A stretch of DNA of 64,000 bases from Clostridia bacterium (GTDB lineage: Bacteria > Bacillota > Clostridia > Christensenellales > Borkfalkiaceae), in NCBI GenBank assembly GCA_017507045.1, contig JAFWBP010000012.1, positions 124,001 to 188,000 of the forward strand, given 5' to 3'. The notes under the pieces are model-generated. The model saw nothing but the letters and a program-made list of their open reading frames with translations, did not search any database and was not told where the DNA came from. This document shows, piece after piece, positions 16,751 through 25,381 of this stretch. The position numbers and the translations under genes were made by a program. Each line of letters opens with the position of its first letter. Within the stretch, counting starts at the first letter, position 1.

Positions 16751-17926
16751 TTACGTGCGGCGATATGCCTCGAAGAGCTTTTTAAAGGCAGCTATGCTGT
16801 TTTCCACTACCTCGCGCGGAACACAGTAGGAAATGCGCACGAACCCTTCTACACCGAAGGAATCGGATGGCACGAGCAAAAGCTCGTGTTCCTTTGCGCG
16901 CTCGCAGAACCTTTTTGCATCCTTTTCCAACGCCCTCACGAAGAGATAGAATGCACCCTCCGGAACGATGCAGGAATAGCCCATGCCCGAAAGTGCCCCG
17001 TAGAGAAGATTGCGGTTGGTACGATAGAGTTCGATATCGCTCGATGCGCCGAGGCACTTTGCGGCCACTCTTTGAAAGAGTGACGGCGCGCACACGTAGC
17101 CGTGATATCTTGCCGCGCCGCAGATGGCGGCAAAAAGCGATTCTGCCTGCGCGCAATGCGGAGAAACCGCTACGTACCCGATGCGCTCTCCCGCCAGAGA
17201 AAGCGATTTTGAAAAGGAATATAAAACTACGGTATTTGCATAAACCGCCATCGGATAAACGGGCGGATCGCCATAACAGAGCTCACGGTAAGGCTCATCT
17301 ACAACGAGGAAAAGCGGCTCACTGCGCTCTGCATTCTTTTTTGCAAGCAATGCGCCGAGGGCACGCATCTCTTCCTCTTCATATACTGCACCCGTAGGGT
17401 TATTCGGCGAATTGAGGAGCACGATCTTCGTCTTTTTCGTGATTGCCGCCTCGATCGCCGCAAGATCGAGATGAAACGCCGCATCCGTTGAAACGGGCAC
17501 AAGTGTTCCTGCAGCCTGCGTCACGAATACGCGGTATTCCGGGAAGAACGGTACGGGCACGAGAACCTCGTCGCCTTCGCGCAAAATCGCGGAGAGCGTG
17601 ATCACAAGGGAAGCTGCGGCGCCGCACGTCATATACACAAGATCTTCGGACATGGGTACACCGAATTCGCTCCGAATGTATTGGGCAATCGCTCTTCTAA
17701 CCTCGGGCGCACCGGGTGCGGAGGTATATCCGTGTGCCGCTGCAACTCCTGCAAGGCGAAGAATTTCCTCCTCCACGCAAGGGGGCGGAGGCGCCGAGGG
17801 GTTCCCGAGGGAAAAATCGAAAACGTTTTTCTCTCCAATTTCCTGTTTCCTCTTATTTGCGTATTCGAAGATCTCGCGGATAACCGATCTTTCCTCCCCG
17901 AGCCTTTGCATCGTTTTGTTGAACAT
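16751..17926 (-). CDS. Class I/II pyridoxal-phosphate aminotransferase
   Basis: Fold-type I PLP aminotransferase, amino acid substrate not determinable by eye. Seen in 391 aa: FDFSLGNPSAPPP near the N-terminus, substrate loop GYTSAPGAPEVRRAIA, LLNSPNNPTGAVY (PLP-contacting Asn), VVDEPYRELCY with the Asp that binds the pyridine nitrogen, the Schiff-base lysine in YSFSKSLSLAGERIGY, and FVRISYCVP with the carboxylate-binding Arg. Start at ATG 17926 because GGAGA lies about six bases upstream; a longer frame lacks a ribosome site. It follows uvrA by 69 bases on the same strand and has its own terminator. Confidence 0.9.
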   Translation of the reverse strand: MFNKTMQRLGEERSVIREIFEYANKRKQEIGEKNVFDFSLGNPSAPPPPCVEEEILRLAGVAAAHGYTSAPGAPEVRRAIAQYIRSEFGVPMSEDLVYMTCGAAASLVITLSAILREGDEVLVPVPFFPEYRVFVTQAAGTLVPVSTDAAFHLDLAAIEAAITKKTKIVLLNSPNNPTGAVYEEEEMRALGALLAKKNAERSEPLFLVVDEPYRELCYGDPPVYPMAVYANTVVLYSFSKSLSLAGERIGYVAVSPHCAQAESLFAAICGAARYHGYVCAPSLFQRVAAKCLGASSDIELYRTNRNLLYGALSGMGYSCIVPEGAFYLFVRALEKDAKRFCERAKEHELLLVPSDSFGVEGFVRISYCVPREVVENSIAAFKKLFEAYRRT

Positions 17927-17995
17927 GTGATTCTCCTCAGGAGATATATGTTGCGCCTCAGGCGCATTGTGCCGTGGGAACACGCCGGTTGCTCA

Positions 17996-20815
17996 TCAAC
18001 CGTGCAGCACCTTTTTCAAAAACTGCCCAGTGTAAGAATTTTCCACTGCGGCAACCTGCTCCGGCGTTCCGGCGGTGATGACAGTGCCACCGCCATCGCC
18101 CCCTTCCGGGCCGAGATCAATGATATGATCTGCCACTTTGATAACATCAAGATTGTGCTCGATGACGACGACGGTATTCCCGCTCTCGCGCAGGCGCAGA
18201 AGAATTTTTACAAGTTTCTCCACGTCGTAACTGTGTAGCCCCGTGGTGGGCTCATCAAGGATATAAAAGGTTTTGCCGGTGGAGCGCTTAGCAAGCTCGG
18301 TGGCAAGCTTCACGCGCTGCGCCTCGCCTCCCGAAAGGGTGGTGGAACTTTGCCCCAGCTTGATGTAGCCCAGCCCCACTTCGTGTAGCGTAGAAATTTT
18401 ATTATAGATGGAGGGCTGACTCTTAAAGAAGGTGCAAGCCTCTTCCACCGTCATCTCAAGAACATCGGAGATATTCTTCCCCTTGTATCTGACTTCAAGC
18501 GTTTCGCGATTGTAGCGCTTGCCGCCGCACACCTCGCAGGGGACGTAAACATCGGGCAAGAAGTGCATCTCTATCTTCATGATCCCATCGCCCTGGCAAT
18601 GTTCGCATCTGCCGCCGGCAACGTTGAAGGAAAATCTACCCGCCTTAAAGCCCATCGTTTTGGCATCCGTTGTTGCGGCAAAAAGTTCGCGAATGGAGGT
18701 GAACACACCCGTATAGGTAGCCGGGTTGGAACGCGGCGTTCTGCCGATGGGCGATTGATCGATCGCGATTACCTTATCAAAATGCTCAAGGCCCTCAAAG
18801 GAATCGCTCTTGCCCGTGGGAAGGCGGGAACCGTTTAGATTGTTGGAGAGAATGGGTAAAATAATTTCGTTTACGAGGGAGCTTTTCCCCGAACCGCTCA
18901 CCCCCGTTACGGAGGTAAATAGCCCGGCAGGTATCTCTATATCTATTCCCTTGAGATTGTTTTGTCGGCACCCATGTACGCGAAGGGCCCTTCCATCCAT
19001 ACTTTTTCGCACGCTCGGCACTTCGATTTTTCGCCTGCCGGCGAGGAAATCTCCCGTGATAGATCTCGGCTCTTGCATGATCTCTTGCGCCGTGCCCGTT
19101 GCGATGATCTCGCCGCCGTGAACGCCTGCCATGGGGCCGATATCAACGATATAATCCGCCGCCCGCATCGTATCCTCATCGTGCTCCACGACGATGAGCG
19201 TGTTTCCGATATCGCGTAGCCCTTTGAGCGATTGCAAGAGCTTTTCGTTATCGCGCTGATGAAGCCCTATCGAGGGCTCATCTAAAATGTATAAAACGCC
19301 GGAAAGCGCACTGCCGATCTGCGTGGCGAGGCGAATTCTTTGGCTCTCCCCGCCGGAAAGGGTTGCCGCACTCCGCGCCAACGTGAGATAATCCAAGCCA
19401 ACGCCCACGAGGAAGTTGCAACGCGCGCGGATCTCCTTCAAGACCCCATCTGCAATCGCGTGTTGCGTGGGGGTAAGAATGAGCGCATCGAGGAATTTCA
19501 CAAGCTCCCGAACGGGCATCTCGCACACCTCGGAGATATTCTTTCCCCCTACCATGACCGCAAGTGCCTCTCGCTTAAGGCGCTTTCCACGGCAATCGGG
19601 GCAATCGGCGGTACGCATATAACGCTCGATATCCCACTTCACGCTCACGGAAGAAGTTTGCTCGTAACGGCGCTGGAGATTGTTGACAAAGCCTTCCCAC
19701 GCCGCCTTGTAGGTGGAATGGAACGTTCTGGTATTGTACTCTAGATCAATCTTTTCGCCACCGTTTCCGTACATGAGGAGATTAAAAACACTTTCGGGAA
19801 GTTCGCGCACGGGCGTATCCATGGAGAAATGGTAGTGGCGAGAGAGTGCGCCCAGATACGTCTGCGTGACGGTTGATGAATCGAGATTCCAACCGCTGAT
19901 GCGGATCGCACCCTCTTTTAAAGACTTGGTTCGGTCCGGGCAGATGAGATCTGCATCCACCTTCTGGGTAAACCCCAGCCCCGAGCAGGTGGGGCACGCC
20001 CCCCACACGGTGTTGAAGGAGAAGAGGCGCGGCTCTATCTCCTCGATAGAAATGCCGCAATCGGGGCATGCGTAACGCGAGGAATAGAGAACTTCCTCCC
20101 CCTCACGATCAATGACGACGAGCCCATCGGCAAGCTTTAACGCCGTTTCCAGGGATTCGGTGAGCCGCTTGAGAACGCCCTCTTTCACAACGAGGCGATC
20201 GATCACAACGGAAATATTGTGCTTGATATTCTTCTCAAGAGCAATCTCTTCTTGCAGATCGTAAACGATGCCATCGATCTTAACGCGCGCATAGCCGCTC
20301 TTTCGGTAGCCCTGGAGCTCTTTTTTATATTCCCCCTTTTTGCCGCGAACGACGGGCGCCGTAACGAGAATTTTACTCCCTACGGGCATCTCCATAACTT
20401 TATCTGCAATTTCATCCACCGTTTGGCGGCGGATTTCCCTGCCACACTTGGGGCAATGGGGGGTGCCGGCGCGCGCGAAGAGAAGACGGAGATAATCGTA
20501 TATCTCCGTAACGGTGCCCACCGTGGAGCGCGGATTGTGCGACGTGGTTTTTTGATCAATGGAAATTGCGGGAGAGAGGCCATCGATGAATTCCACGTTG
20601 GGCTTTTCCATCATGCCGAGAAATTGCCTTGCGTACGAGGAGAGGCTCTCCATATACCGCCGCTGACCCTCGGCGAAGATGGTATCGAAGGCGAGCGTAC
20701 TCTTCCCGCTGCCCGAAAGCCCCGTGAAAACGGTGAGGCTATCGCGCGGAATGTGCACGTCGATATTTTTAAGGTTGTTTTCTTTCGCACCCTTAACGAA
20801 AATCTCTTCTTTCAT
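17996..20815 (-). CDS. uvrA: UvrABC excinuclease subunit A
   Basis: Damage-sensing ABC ATPase of nucleotide excision repair. Seen in 939 aa: NNLKNIDVHIPRDSLTVFTG with Walker A GLSGSGKST, the first zinc-binding CPDC region and a second one (CEHCQGDG with CEVCGGKR), signature motifs LSGGESQRIRLATQIGS and LSGGEAQRVKLATEL, second Walker A GVSGSGKSSL, and GLHSYDVEKL. Start at ATG 20815, giving the conserved N-terminus; no strong Shine-Dalgarno is seen. uvrB lies about 700 bases upstream on the same strand but a nucleotidase gene lies between them. No LexA-box-like palindrome was found by eye. Confidence 0.97.
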   Translation of the reverse strand: MKEEIFVKGAKENNLKNIDVHIPRDSLTVFTGLSGSGKSTLAFDTIFAEGQRRYMESLSSYARQFLGMMEKPNVEFIDGLSPAISIDQKTTSHNPRSTVGTVTEIYDYLRLLFARAGTPHCPKCGREIRRQTVDEIADKVMEMPVGSKILVTAPVVRGKKGEYKKELQGYRKSGYARVKIDGIVYDLQEEIALEKNIKHNISVVIDRLVVKEGVLKRLTESLETALKLADGLVVIDREGEEVLYSSRYACPDCGISIEEIEPRLFSFNTVWGACPTCSGLGFTQKVDADLICPDRTKSLKEGAIRISGWNLDSSTVTQTYLGALSRHYHFSMDTPVRELPESVFNLLMYGNGGEKIDLEYNTRTFHSTYKAAWEGFVNNLQRRYEQTSSVSVKWDIERYMRTADCPDCRGKRLKREALAVMVGGKNISEVCEMPVRELVKFLDALILTPTQHAIADGVLKEIRARCNFLVGVGLDYLTLARSAATLSGGESQRIRLATQIGSALSGVLYILDEPSIGLHQRDNEKLLQSLKGLRDIGNTLIVVEHDEDTMRAADYIVDIGPMAGVHGGEIIATGTAQEIMQEPRSITGDFLAGRRKIEVPSVRKSMDGRALRVHGCRQNNLKGIDIEIPAGLFTSVTGVSGSGKSSLVNEIILPILSNNLNGSRLPTGKSDSFEGLEHFDKVIAIDQSPIGRTPRSNPATYTGVFTSIRELFAATTDAKTMGFKAGRFSFNVAGGRCEHCQGDGIMKIEMHFLPDVYVPCEVCGGKRYNRETLEVRYKGKNISDVLEMTVEEACTFFKSQPSIYNKISTLHEVGLGYIKLGQSSTTLSGGEAQRVKLATELAKRSTGKTFYILDEPTTGLHSYDVEKLVKILLRLRESGNTVVVIEHNLDVIKVADHIIDLGPEGGDGGGTVITAGTPEQVAAVENSYTGQFLKKVLHG

Positions 20816-20862
20816 TTTATAACGCTTTTCGAGCCGTAACAGCTCAAGATACAAATAATCGG

Positions 20863-21450
20863 TTATTGCAGAAGTGCAAGGATATGCCGCACTGCGGCAT
20901 CGATCTGCTTCCAATTCACACCGCCGTAACGCACTTCCTTCGCGCGGTGGATGTTGTGCTTGCCCACAGCAAGCACGGCACGCACACCCTCCTCTTGCGC
21001 TTTGAGGCAGGTAAAAAGCTCGTCGTCGATAAGAATGGGAATACCGTGCTCGCGGCAGTATTTCCCCTTTTCGCCGGGCGCAACTTCAGCTACGATCTCA
21101 TCATACGGAATGCGCCGCTTTTCCAGCCAATCGCGGGTAATCTTTTCGGGATTGATAAACCACTTCTCCTGCCGCGAGGTGAGAATTACCACTTCATGGC
21201 CTTCTTCACGCCATTGGGTGAGCACTTCACGCGCATCCTTTCTTGCCTCCGCATCGGTGAATGCAACGATGCCACCATCGCGGATGAATTCGAGAACGTC
21301 CTCTTCGCTCCAATCGTAAACTTCTACGAATTTGTTGGAGAACTCTTTCGCAAGGCAAAAATCGAGGTTCTTGCGCTCGATATATGCGCCCGCCCTGCCA
21401 ACTCGATCGATGATATTTAAGGTGTCGTCGATATCTACTGCGATTTTCAT
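20863..21450 (-). CDS. HAD-family 5'-nucleotidase-like hydrolase
   Basis: Probable phosphatase of the deoxyribonucleotidase (NT5C-type) HAD group. Seen in 195 aa: motif I KIAVDIDDTLN at 3-13 with the nucleophile Asp and the DxDxT spacing, motif II in VVILTSRQEKW, and motif IV ILIDDELFTCL. The helical cap (20-90) is small. The ATG start has GAGG seven bases upstream. It lies between uvrB and uvrA in the same direction with short gaps, which would suit removal of damaged nucleotides, but that link is only inference. Confidence 0.75.
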   Translation of the reverse strand: MKIAVDIDDTLNIIDRVGRAGAYIERKNLDFCLAKEFSNKFVEVYDWSEEDVLEFIRDGGIVAFTDAEARKDAREVLTQWREEGHEVVILTSRQEKWFINPEKITRDWLEKRRIPYDEIVAEVAPGEKGKYCREHGIPILIDDELFTCLKAQEEGVRAVLAVGKHNIHRAKEVRYGGVNWKQIDAAVRHILALLQ

Positions 21451-21515
21451 ATGTGTACCTCGCTTATTTTTTTCGGGGTATGTAACGTTTGTAACGCTCT
21501 TGCGCTACGCAACGC

Positions 21516-23477
21516 TTATTTTCGCATACGCCTTCTCAACTCGTTGATCGTTTCGCGAATTTCGATCGCGCGCTCGTAATCAAGGGCGTTTGCTGCGATG
21601 CGCATGAGTGTTTTGAGCTTTTCGATCTCCTCAGGGATATCCTTCTGCGAGATTTCTGCTGCCTTTTTCGCCTTGCCCGTGATGGCAAGGGTGGATTTAA
21701 CTTCTTTGATAATCGTTTTCGGCACGATTCCGTGTGCCTCGTTATACGCCTGCTGTTTGGCACGGCGGCGGTTCGTTTCGCCGATCGCACGCTGCATACT
21801 GCCCGTCATCTCATCGGCGTACATGATCACTCTGCCCTCCGCGTTTCTTGCGGCACGGCCGATCGTTTGTACGAGAGAGGTTTCGCTTCGAAGGAAGCCC
21901 TCCTTATCGGCATCGAGAATGGCTACGAGCTTCACTTCCGGAAGATCAAGCCCTTCGCGAAGCAGGTTAATGCCGCACAAAACGTCGAATTCACCACTTC
22001 TTAATCCGTTCACGATTTCCACACGCTCAAGCGTATCGATATCCGAATGCATATATCGCACCCGTACGCCCGCTTCTTTTAAGTAATCGGTAAGTGATTC
22101 CGCCATGCGCTTCGTAAGCGTGGTAATGAGCACACGCCCCCCACCCATGACCGTGGTTCGCACCTCAGAAAGCAGATCGTCGATCTGTCCCTTCGTAGGT
22201 TTTACAGCCACGGGAGGATCGAGAAGCCCCGTGGGGCGGATGAGCTGTTCAACAACGTTTCCTGCCTGCTGTAATTCATATGGCGCAGGCGTAGCGGAAA
22301 CACAGATGAGTTGCGGAACGCGTTCATCGAACTCCTCGAAAGTGAGCGGACGGTTATCGTAAGCCGACTGCATGCGAAAGCCGTACTCCACGAGATTGAT
22401 CTTTCGCGCCCGATCGCCGTTGTACATGGCGCGGATCTGCGGGAGCGTCATGTGGCTCTCGTCAATGAATACGAGAAAGTTCTCGGGGAAGTAATCGAGA
22501 AGGGTGAAGGAAGGCTGACCGGGCACTCGCCCATCGAAATATCGGGAATAATTCTCGATGCCGGAGCAATAGCCGATCTCACGCATCATTTCGAGGTCGT
22601 GCTCGGTTCGCTGCTGAAGGCGTTGTGCCTCCAACAGTTTTCCTGCCTGCTCAAAAGCCTTCACCTCCCCCTCAAGATCCTGCGCTATCATAGCGAGCGC
22701 ATATTCAAGCTTTTCGCTCCCTACCGCGTAGTGGCTCGCCGGGAAGATAACGGCGTGCTTCAAGGTAGAGATAAGCTTCCCTGTTAGAACATCTTCCTCA
22801 CAGATGCGGTCGATCTCGTCGCCGAAAAATTCTACGCGGATCGCCACCTCGGAATTAGAGGCAGGGAAGATCTCTACAACGTCGCCGCGCACGCGGAAGG
22901 TAGAGCGCTTAAAATCGGTATCGTTGCGAGCATACTGTATGCCAACGAGCTTTGAAAGCAACTCGTTGCGCTCCATTTGCTGCCCGGGGCGAAGCGAAAC
23001 TCCAAGGCGGAAGAACTCTTCGGGGGCACCCAAGCCATAGATACAGCTCACGGAAGAGACGACGATAACGTCGTCGCGCTCGCCAAGCGAACAGGTTGCG
23101 GCATTGCGAAGCTTATCAATTTCATCGTTGATCGACATATCCTTCTCGATGTACGTATCGGTGGAAGGAATATAGCTCTCGGGCTGATAGTAATCGTAAT
23201 AAGAAACGAAATACTCCACGCGGTTCTCGGGGAAAAATTCACGGAACTCGTTGCAGAGCTGCGCGGCAAGCGTTTTGTTGTGTGCGATCACAAGCGCCGG
23301 GCGCCCTACGTTTTTGATGACATTCGCCATCGTAAACGTTTTTCCGCTCCCCGTTACGCCAACGAGCACCTGCGTGCGGATCCCATCCAACACGCCCTCA
23401 GTGAGCTGCTTGATCGCCTCCGGTTGATCGCCCGTAGGCGCGAAAGGCGCATGTAGTTTGAATTCAAAGTGATCCAT
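21516..23477 (-). CDS. uvrB: UvrABC excinuclease subunit B
   Basis: DNA-verifying helicase-like subunit of nucleotide excision repair. Seen in 653 aa: N-terminal [13 protein letters not shown], Walker [14 protein letters not shown], the damage-probing beta-hairpin [21 protein letters not shown] box [13 protein letters not shown], motif [21 protein letters not shown], and a C-terminal UVR motif ([20 protein letters not shown]). Start at the ATG at 23477, preceded by AAGGGA; the open frame continues 13 codons upstream to a TTG without support. The downstream order is uvrB-nucleotidase-uvrA. Confidence 0.97.
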   Translation of the reverse strand: MDHFEFKLHAPFAPTGDQPEAIKQLTEGVLDGIRTQVLVGVTGSGKTFTMANVIKNVGRPALVIAHNKTLAAQLCNEFREFFPENRVEYFVSYYDYYQPESYIPSTDTYIEKDMSINDEIDKLRNAATCSLGERDDVIVVSSVSCIYGLGAPEEFFRLGVSLRPGQQMERNELLSKLVGIQYARNDTDFKRSTFRVRGDVVEIFPASNSEVAIRVEFFGDEIDRICEEDVLTGKLISTLKHAVIFPASHYAVGSEKLEYALAMIAQDLEGEVKAFEQAGKLLEAQRLQQRTEHDLEMMREIGYCSGIENYSRYFDGRVPGQPSFTLLDYFPENFLVFIDESHMTLPQIRAMYNGDRARKINLVEYGFRMQSAYDNRPLTFEEFDERVPQLICVSATPAPYELQQAGNVVEQLIRPTGLLDPPVAVKPTKGQIDDLLSEVRTTVMGGGRVLITTLTKRMAESLTDYLKEAGVRVRYMHSDIDTLERVEIVNGLRSGEFDVLCGINLLREGLDLPEVKLVAILDADKEGFLRSETSLVQTIGRAARNAEGRVIMYADEMTGSMQRAIGETNRRRAKQQAYNEAHGIVPKTIIKEVKSTLAITGKAKKAAEISQKDIPEEIEKLKTLMRIAANALDYERAIEIRETINELRRRMRK

Positions 23478-23529
23478 AAATTCCCTTATAACAGAAACGC
23501 CCGACGGAAAGGTCAAGCGTCTTCTGGGG

Positions 23530-23901
23530 TCATGATAAAATCGCCTTTAATAGTAAGCCGATCGCCGCAGACAGCAGTCCGCAGACCCCTGCGAGAAGGA
23601 GGCGCGTTGCGAAATCGCGCTTGCGCTGAACATCTTGCCTGCGATATGCAAGCCCAGATTCGCGCATGTGAACGCAGTACGTCTTTTCCCCCTTGCGGTC
23701 GGAGTATACAAGCTCGAAATAGCCATCCAGCTCCAACGATTGGAGCACGCATTCGAGCCGATCTTCATCGAATTTCGCCTTTGGAGGAAGCATGGCAAGA
23801 ATTTCATAGGGAGAAACGAGGAATCGCTCCTTCCCCTGCGAGAGCGAGAAAATTGCCGCCATCACTTCATTTTCCCGCCGCGAGAGCCGCCCTCCGTACA
23901 T
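23530..23901 (-). CDS. Small tail-anchored protein with winged-helix-like N-terminus (paralogue 1)
   Basis: Not recognised. The 123-aa product has a helical, winged-helix-like domain (1-85, including [18 protein letters not shown] and [12 protein letters not shown]), a TYCV motif near 75, a basic stretch and one C-terminal membrane helix (about 103-122) with almost nothing after it, so a tail-anchored topology is expected. The start overlaps the upstream paralogue as TAATG. Both proteins share the pattern TYCV, a Gly five to six residues later, and VQR before the basic stretch. It lies 52 bases upstream of uvrB. A membrane-tethered regulator is possible; no function is assigned. Confidence 0.75.
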   Translation of the reverse strand: MYGGRLSRRENEVMAAIFSLSQGKERFLVSPYEILAMLPPKAKFDEDRLECVLQSLELDGYFELVYSDRKGEKTYCVHMRESGLAYRRQDVQRKRDFATRLLLAGVCGLLSAAIGLLLKAILS

Positions 23902-24293
23902 TAAAGAAGCAGCTCGAGGAGCCCTACGAGCAACGCGGCCGTAAACGCTCCAAAGAAGGCGCCGAGCACGGCACAAACCAGCACCTCACGGCGGCTGCGG
24001 CGCGCCTCGAATTTTTCACGCTGCACGCGCTCTGCGAACGTTCTTCCGGCAGGCATGGGGCGCACACAATACGTCCCCTCCTCGGCGTAGCGAAGCTCGA
24101 TGAGTTTCTTCTCCTCAAGCTGAGAGAGCATTCGCACAATGTTCCCTTCCTCGGGAAGGCAACGCGCAAGCTCCTGCTCCTCAATGATTTTGAAGCCGCC
24201 GCCAATGCACGCGCCGTTGATGGCGGCAAGCAGCGCGGCACAATTCTCGTCTAACATTCCGAAAAAAGTATGTTCCTTTTTCGGAAAAATCAT
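23901..24293 (-). CDS. Small tail-anchored protein with winged-helix-like N-terminus (paralogue 2)
   Basis: Not recognised. The 130-aa product parallels the next gene: N-terminal helical domain (14-85, LLAAINGACIGGGFKIIEEQ, MLSQLEEKKLIELRY), TYCV motif near 75, VQREKFEARRSRRE basic stretch and a C-terminal membrane helix (about 104-128). Start at 24293 because GGAG lies eight bases upstream; an internal ATG 12 codons later has none. It follows the CvpA-like gene by 20 bases and overlaps paralogue 1 by one base, so these genes likely form one operon reading into uvrB. Confidence 0.75.
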   Translation of the reverse strand: MIFPKKEHTFFGMLDENCAALLAAINGACIGGGFKIIEEQELARCLPEEGNIVRMLSQLEEKKLIELRYAEEGTYCVRPMPAGRTFAERVQREKFEARRSRREVLVCAVLGAFFGAFTAALLVGLLELLL

Positions 24294-24313
24294 GCCGATT
24301 CTCCGGCAATCGT

Positions 24314-25348
24314 TTATCCGATGAGCATCCCACCCATCATGGGATTTCCCGCATAAAGTGCCTTTGCAATCGGCGAAGACATCAAGAGCGACTGTATTCC
24401 CTCACCCCATGCCTGTATTTGGATGAGAATTTCGCTCATATCCGGCACATCGAAGGGAAGTGAAGCGAGGAAGTTTTCAATTGCACTCATGGCAGTGCCG
24501 CTTGCAATCCAAGCCACTCCGCAGTTGACAGCACACGCAGCAACGAACATCACCGCAAACGCGAGCACGGCGCCGAGAAGGCCATCTATCGTGCCCCAGA
24601 AATAATGGTAGCGAACGTTTCGAATGAACTTAACGGCGTAGAATGCAAGAATAAAAATGATCGCCAACAGGGAGATGAGGATAACGGCCGTGATGGAGAT
24701 TGCTTGCGCAATGGAATCACTTTCGGAAAGCCCCCCCAATCCGATTCCGAGATAGATGGAAACGATAACAGCGCCAACGGTTAATGCAAGCATGAGGATG
24801 ATGACGGCAACGCGCGCAAAGCCGACGCGCCACCCTTCGCGCAGGGCGAACAGGAAGACGGTTACGACAATGAGATCAAACCCGTGTTCTTTGAGGATAT
24901 CCGTCCAGATAGGGCTCTCGTAGATGGGAGCAAATAATTCCGGCGGTGTCATGCAATAGTGCATAAACGTGAGCACACCGGCACCTACGATGAGCGCAAT
25001 CACGGCATAATCCACAAAAGCGGTGATTCCGCCCATGAGGCGATCCGCAAAGCGCCACGCGCCGTGCGCCGGCATCCGCTTTTTGAGCATAGCGAGGCGG
25101 AGAAGCGCGCCCAGCCCGAGCACGAGCGCAATACTGCCCACCATGATAAAAATAGTGAACCAAAGTTGCGCACCGGGCGTTAGCACTTCATTGGAAAGAA
25201 GCGCAGCGAAACGGGTGAGCGGAAAGACCAAAAGAATCTGCCAGCCAACCCAGCTCATCTGCGAGAATTTCCGAAATACACCGTACAAAAAAGAGGTGAT
25301 AGCAAAAACGACCGCTGCAACGATGAGTATTACAATGATGGGATCCAT
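24314..25348 (-). CDS. Polytopic membrane protein with two CvpA-like modules
   Basis: Tentative CvpA-family protein. The 344-aa product has about eight membrane helices in two similar halves, each with a CvpA-like hallmark of a charged helix start followed by a Gly-rich helix: RFADRLMGGITAFVDYAVIA (about 103-122) and YFWGTIDGLLGAVLAFAVMF (about 251-270). A single CvpA module is normally about 160-190 aa, so this length fits a tandem duplication. In Enterobacteria CvpA is linked to colicin V export and envelope stress; here the role is unknown. It lies downstream of glnS and upstream of the tail-anchored pair, all on the same strand. Confidence 0.6.
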   Translation of the reverse strand: MDPIIVILIVAAVVFAITSFLYGVFRKFSQMSWVGWQILLVFPLTRFAALLSNEVLTPGAQLWFTIFIMVGSIALVLGLGALLRLAMLKKRMPAHGAWRFADRLMGGITAFVDYAVIALIVGAGVLTFMHYCMTPPELFAPIYESPIWTDILKEHGFDLIVVTVFLFALREGWRVGFARVAVIILMLALTVGAVIVSIYLGIGLGGLSESDSIAQAISITAVILISLLAIIFILAFYAVKFIRNVRYHYFWGTIDGLLGAVLAFAVMFVAACAVNCGVAWIASGTAMSAIENFLASLPFDVPDMSEILIQIQAWGEGIQSLLMSSPIAKALYAGNPMMGGMLIG

Positions 25349-25381
25349 AGCATTCCTCCGTGATTTCTTGGAGCAGAGAAA

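Noticed and set aside
20816-20862. LexA/SOS box upstream of uvrA
   Set aside because: No palindrome of the CGAAC...GTTCG type was found by eye upstream of uvrA or uvrB.
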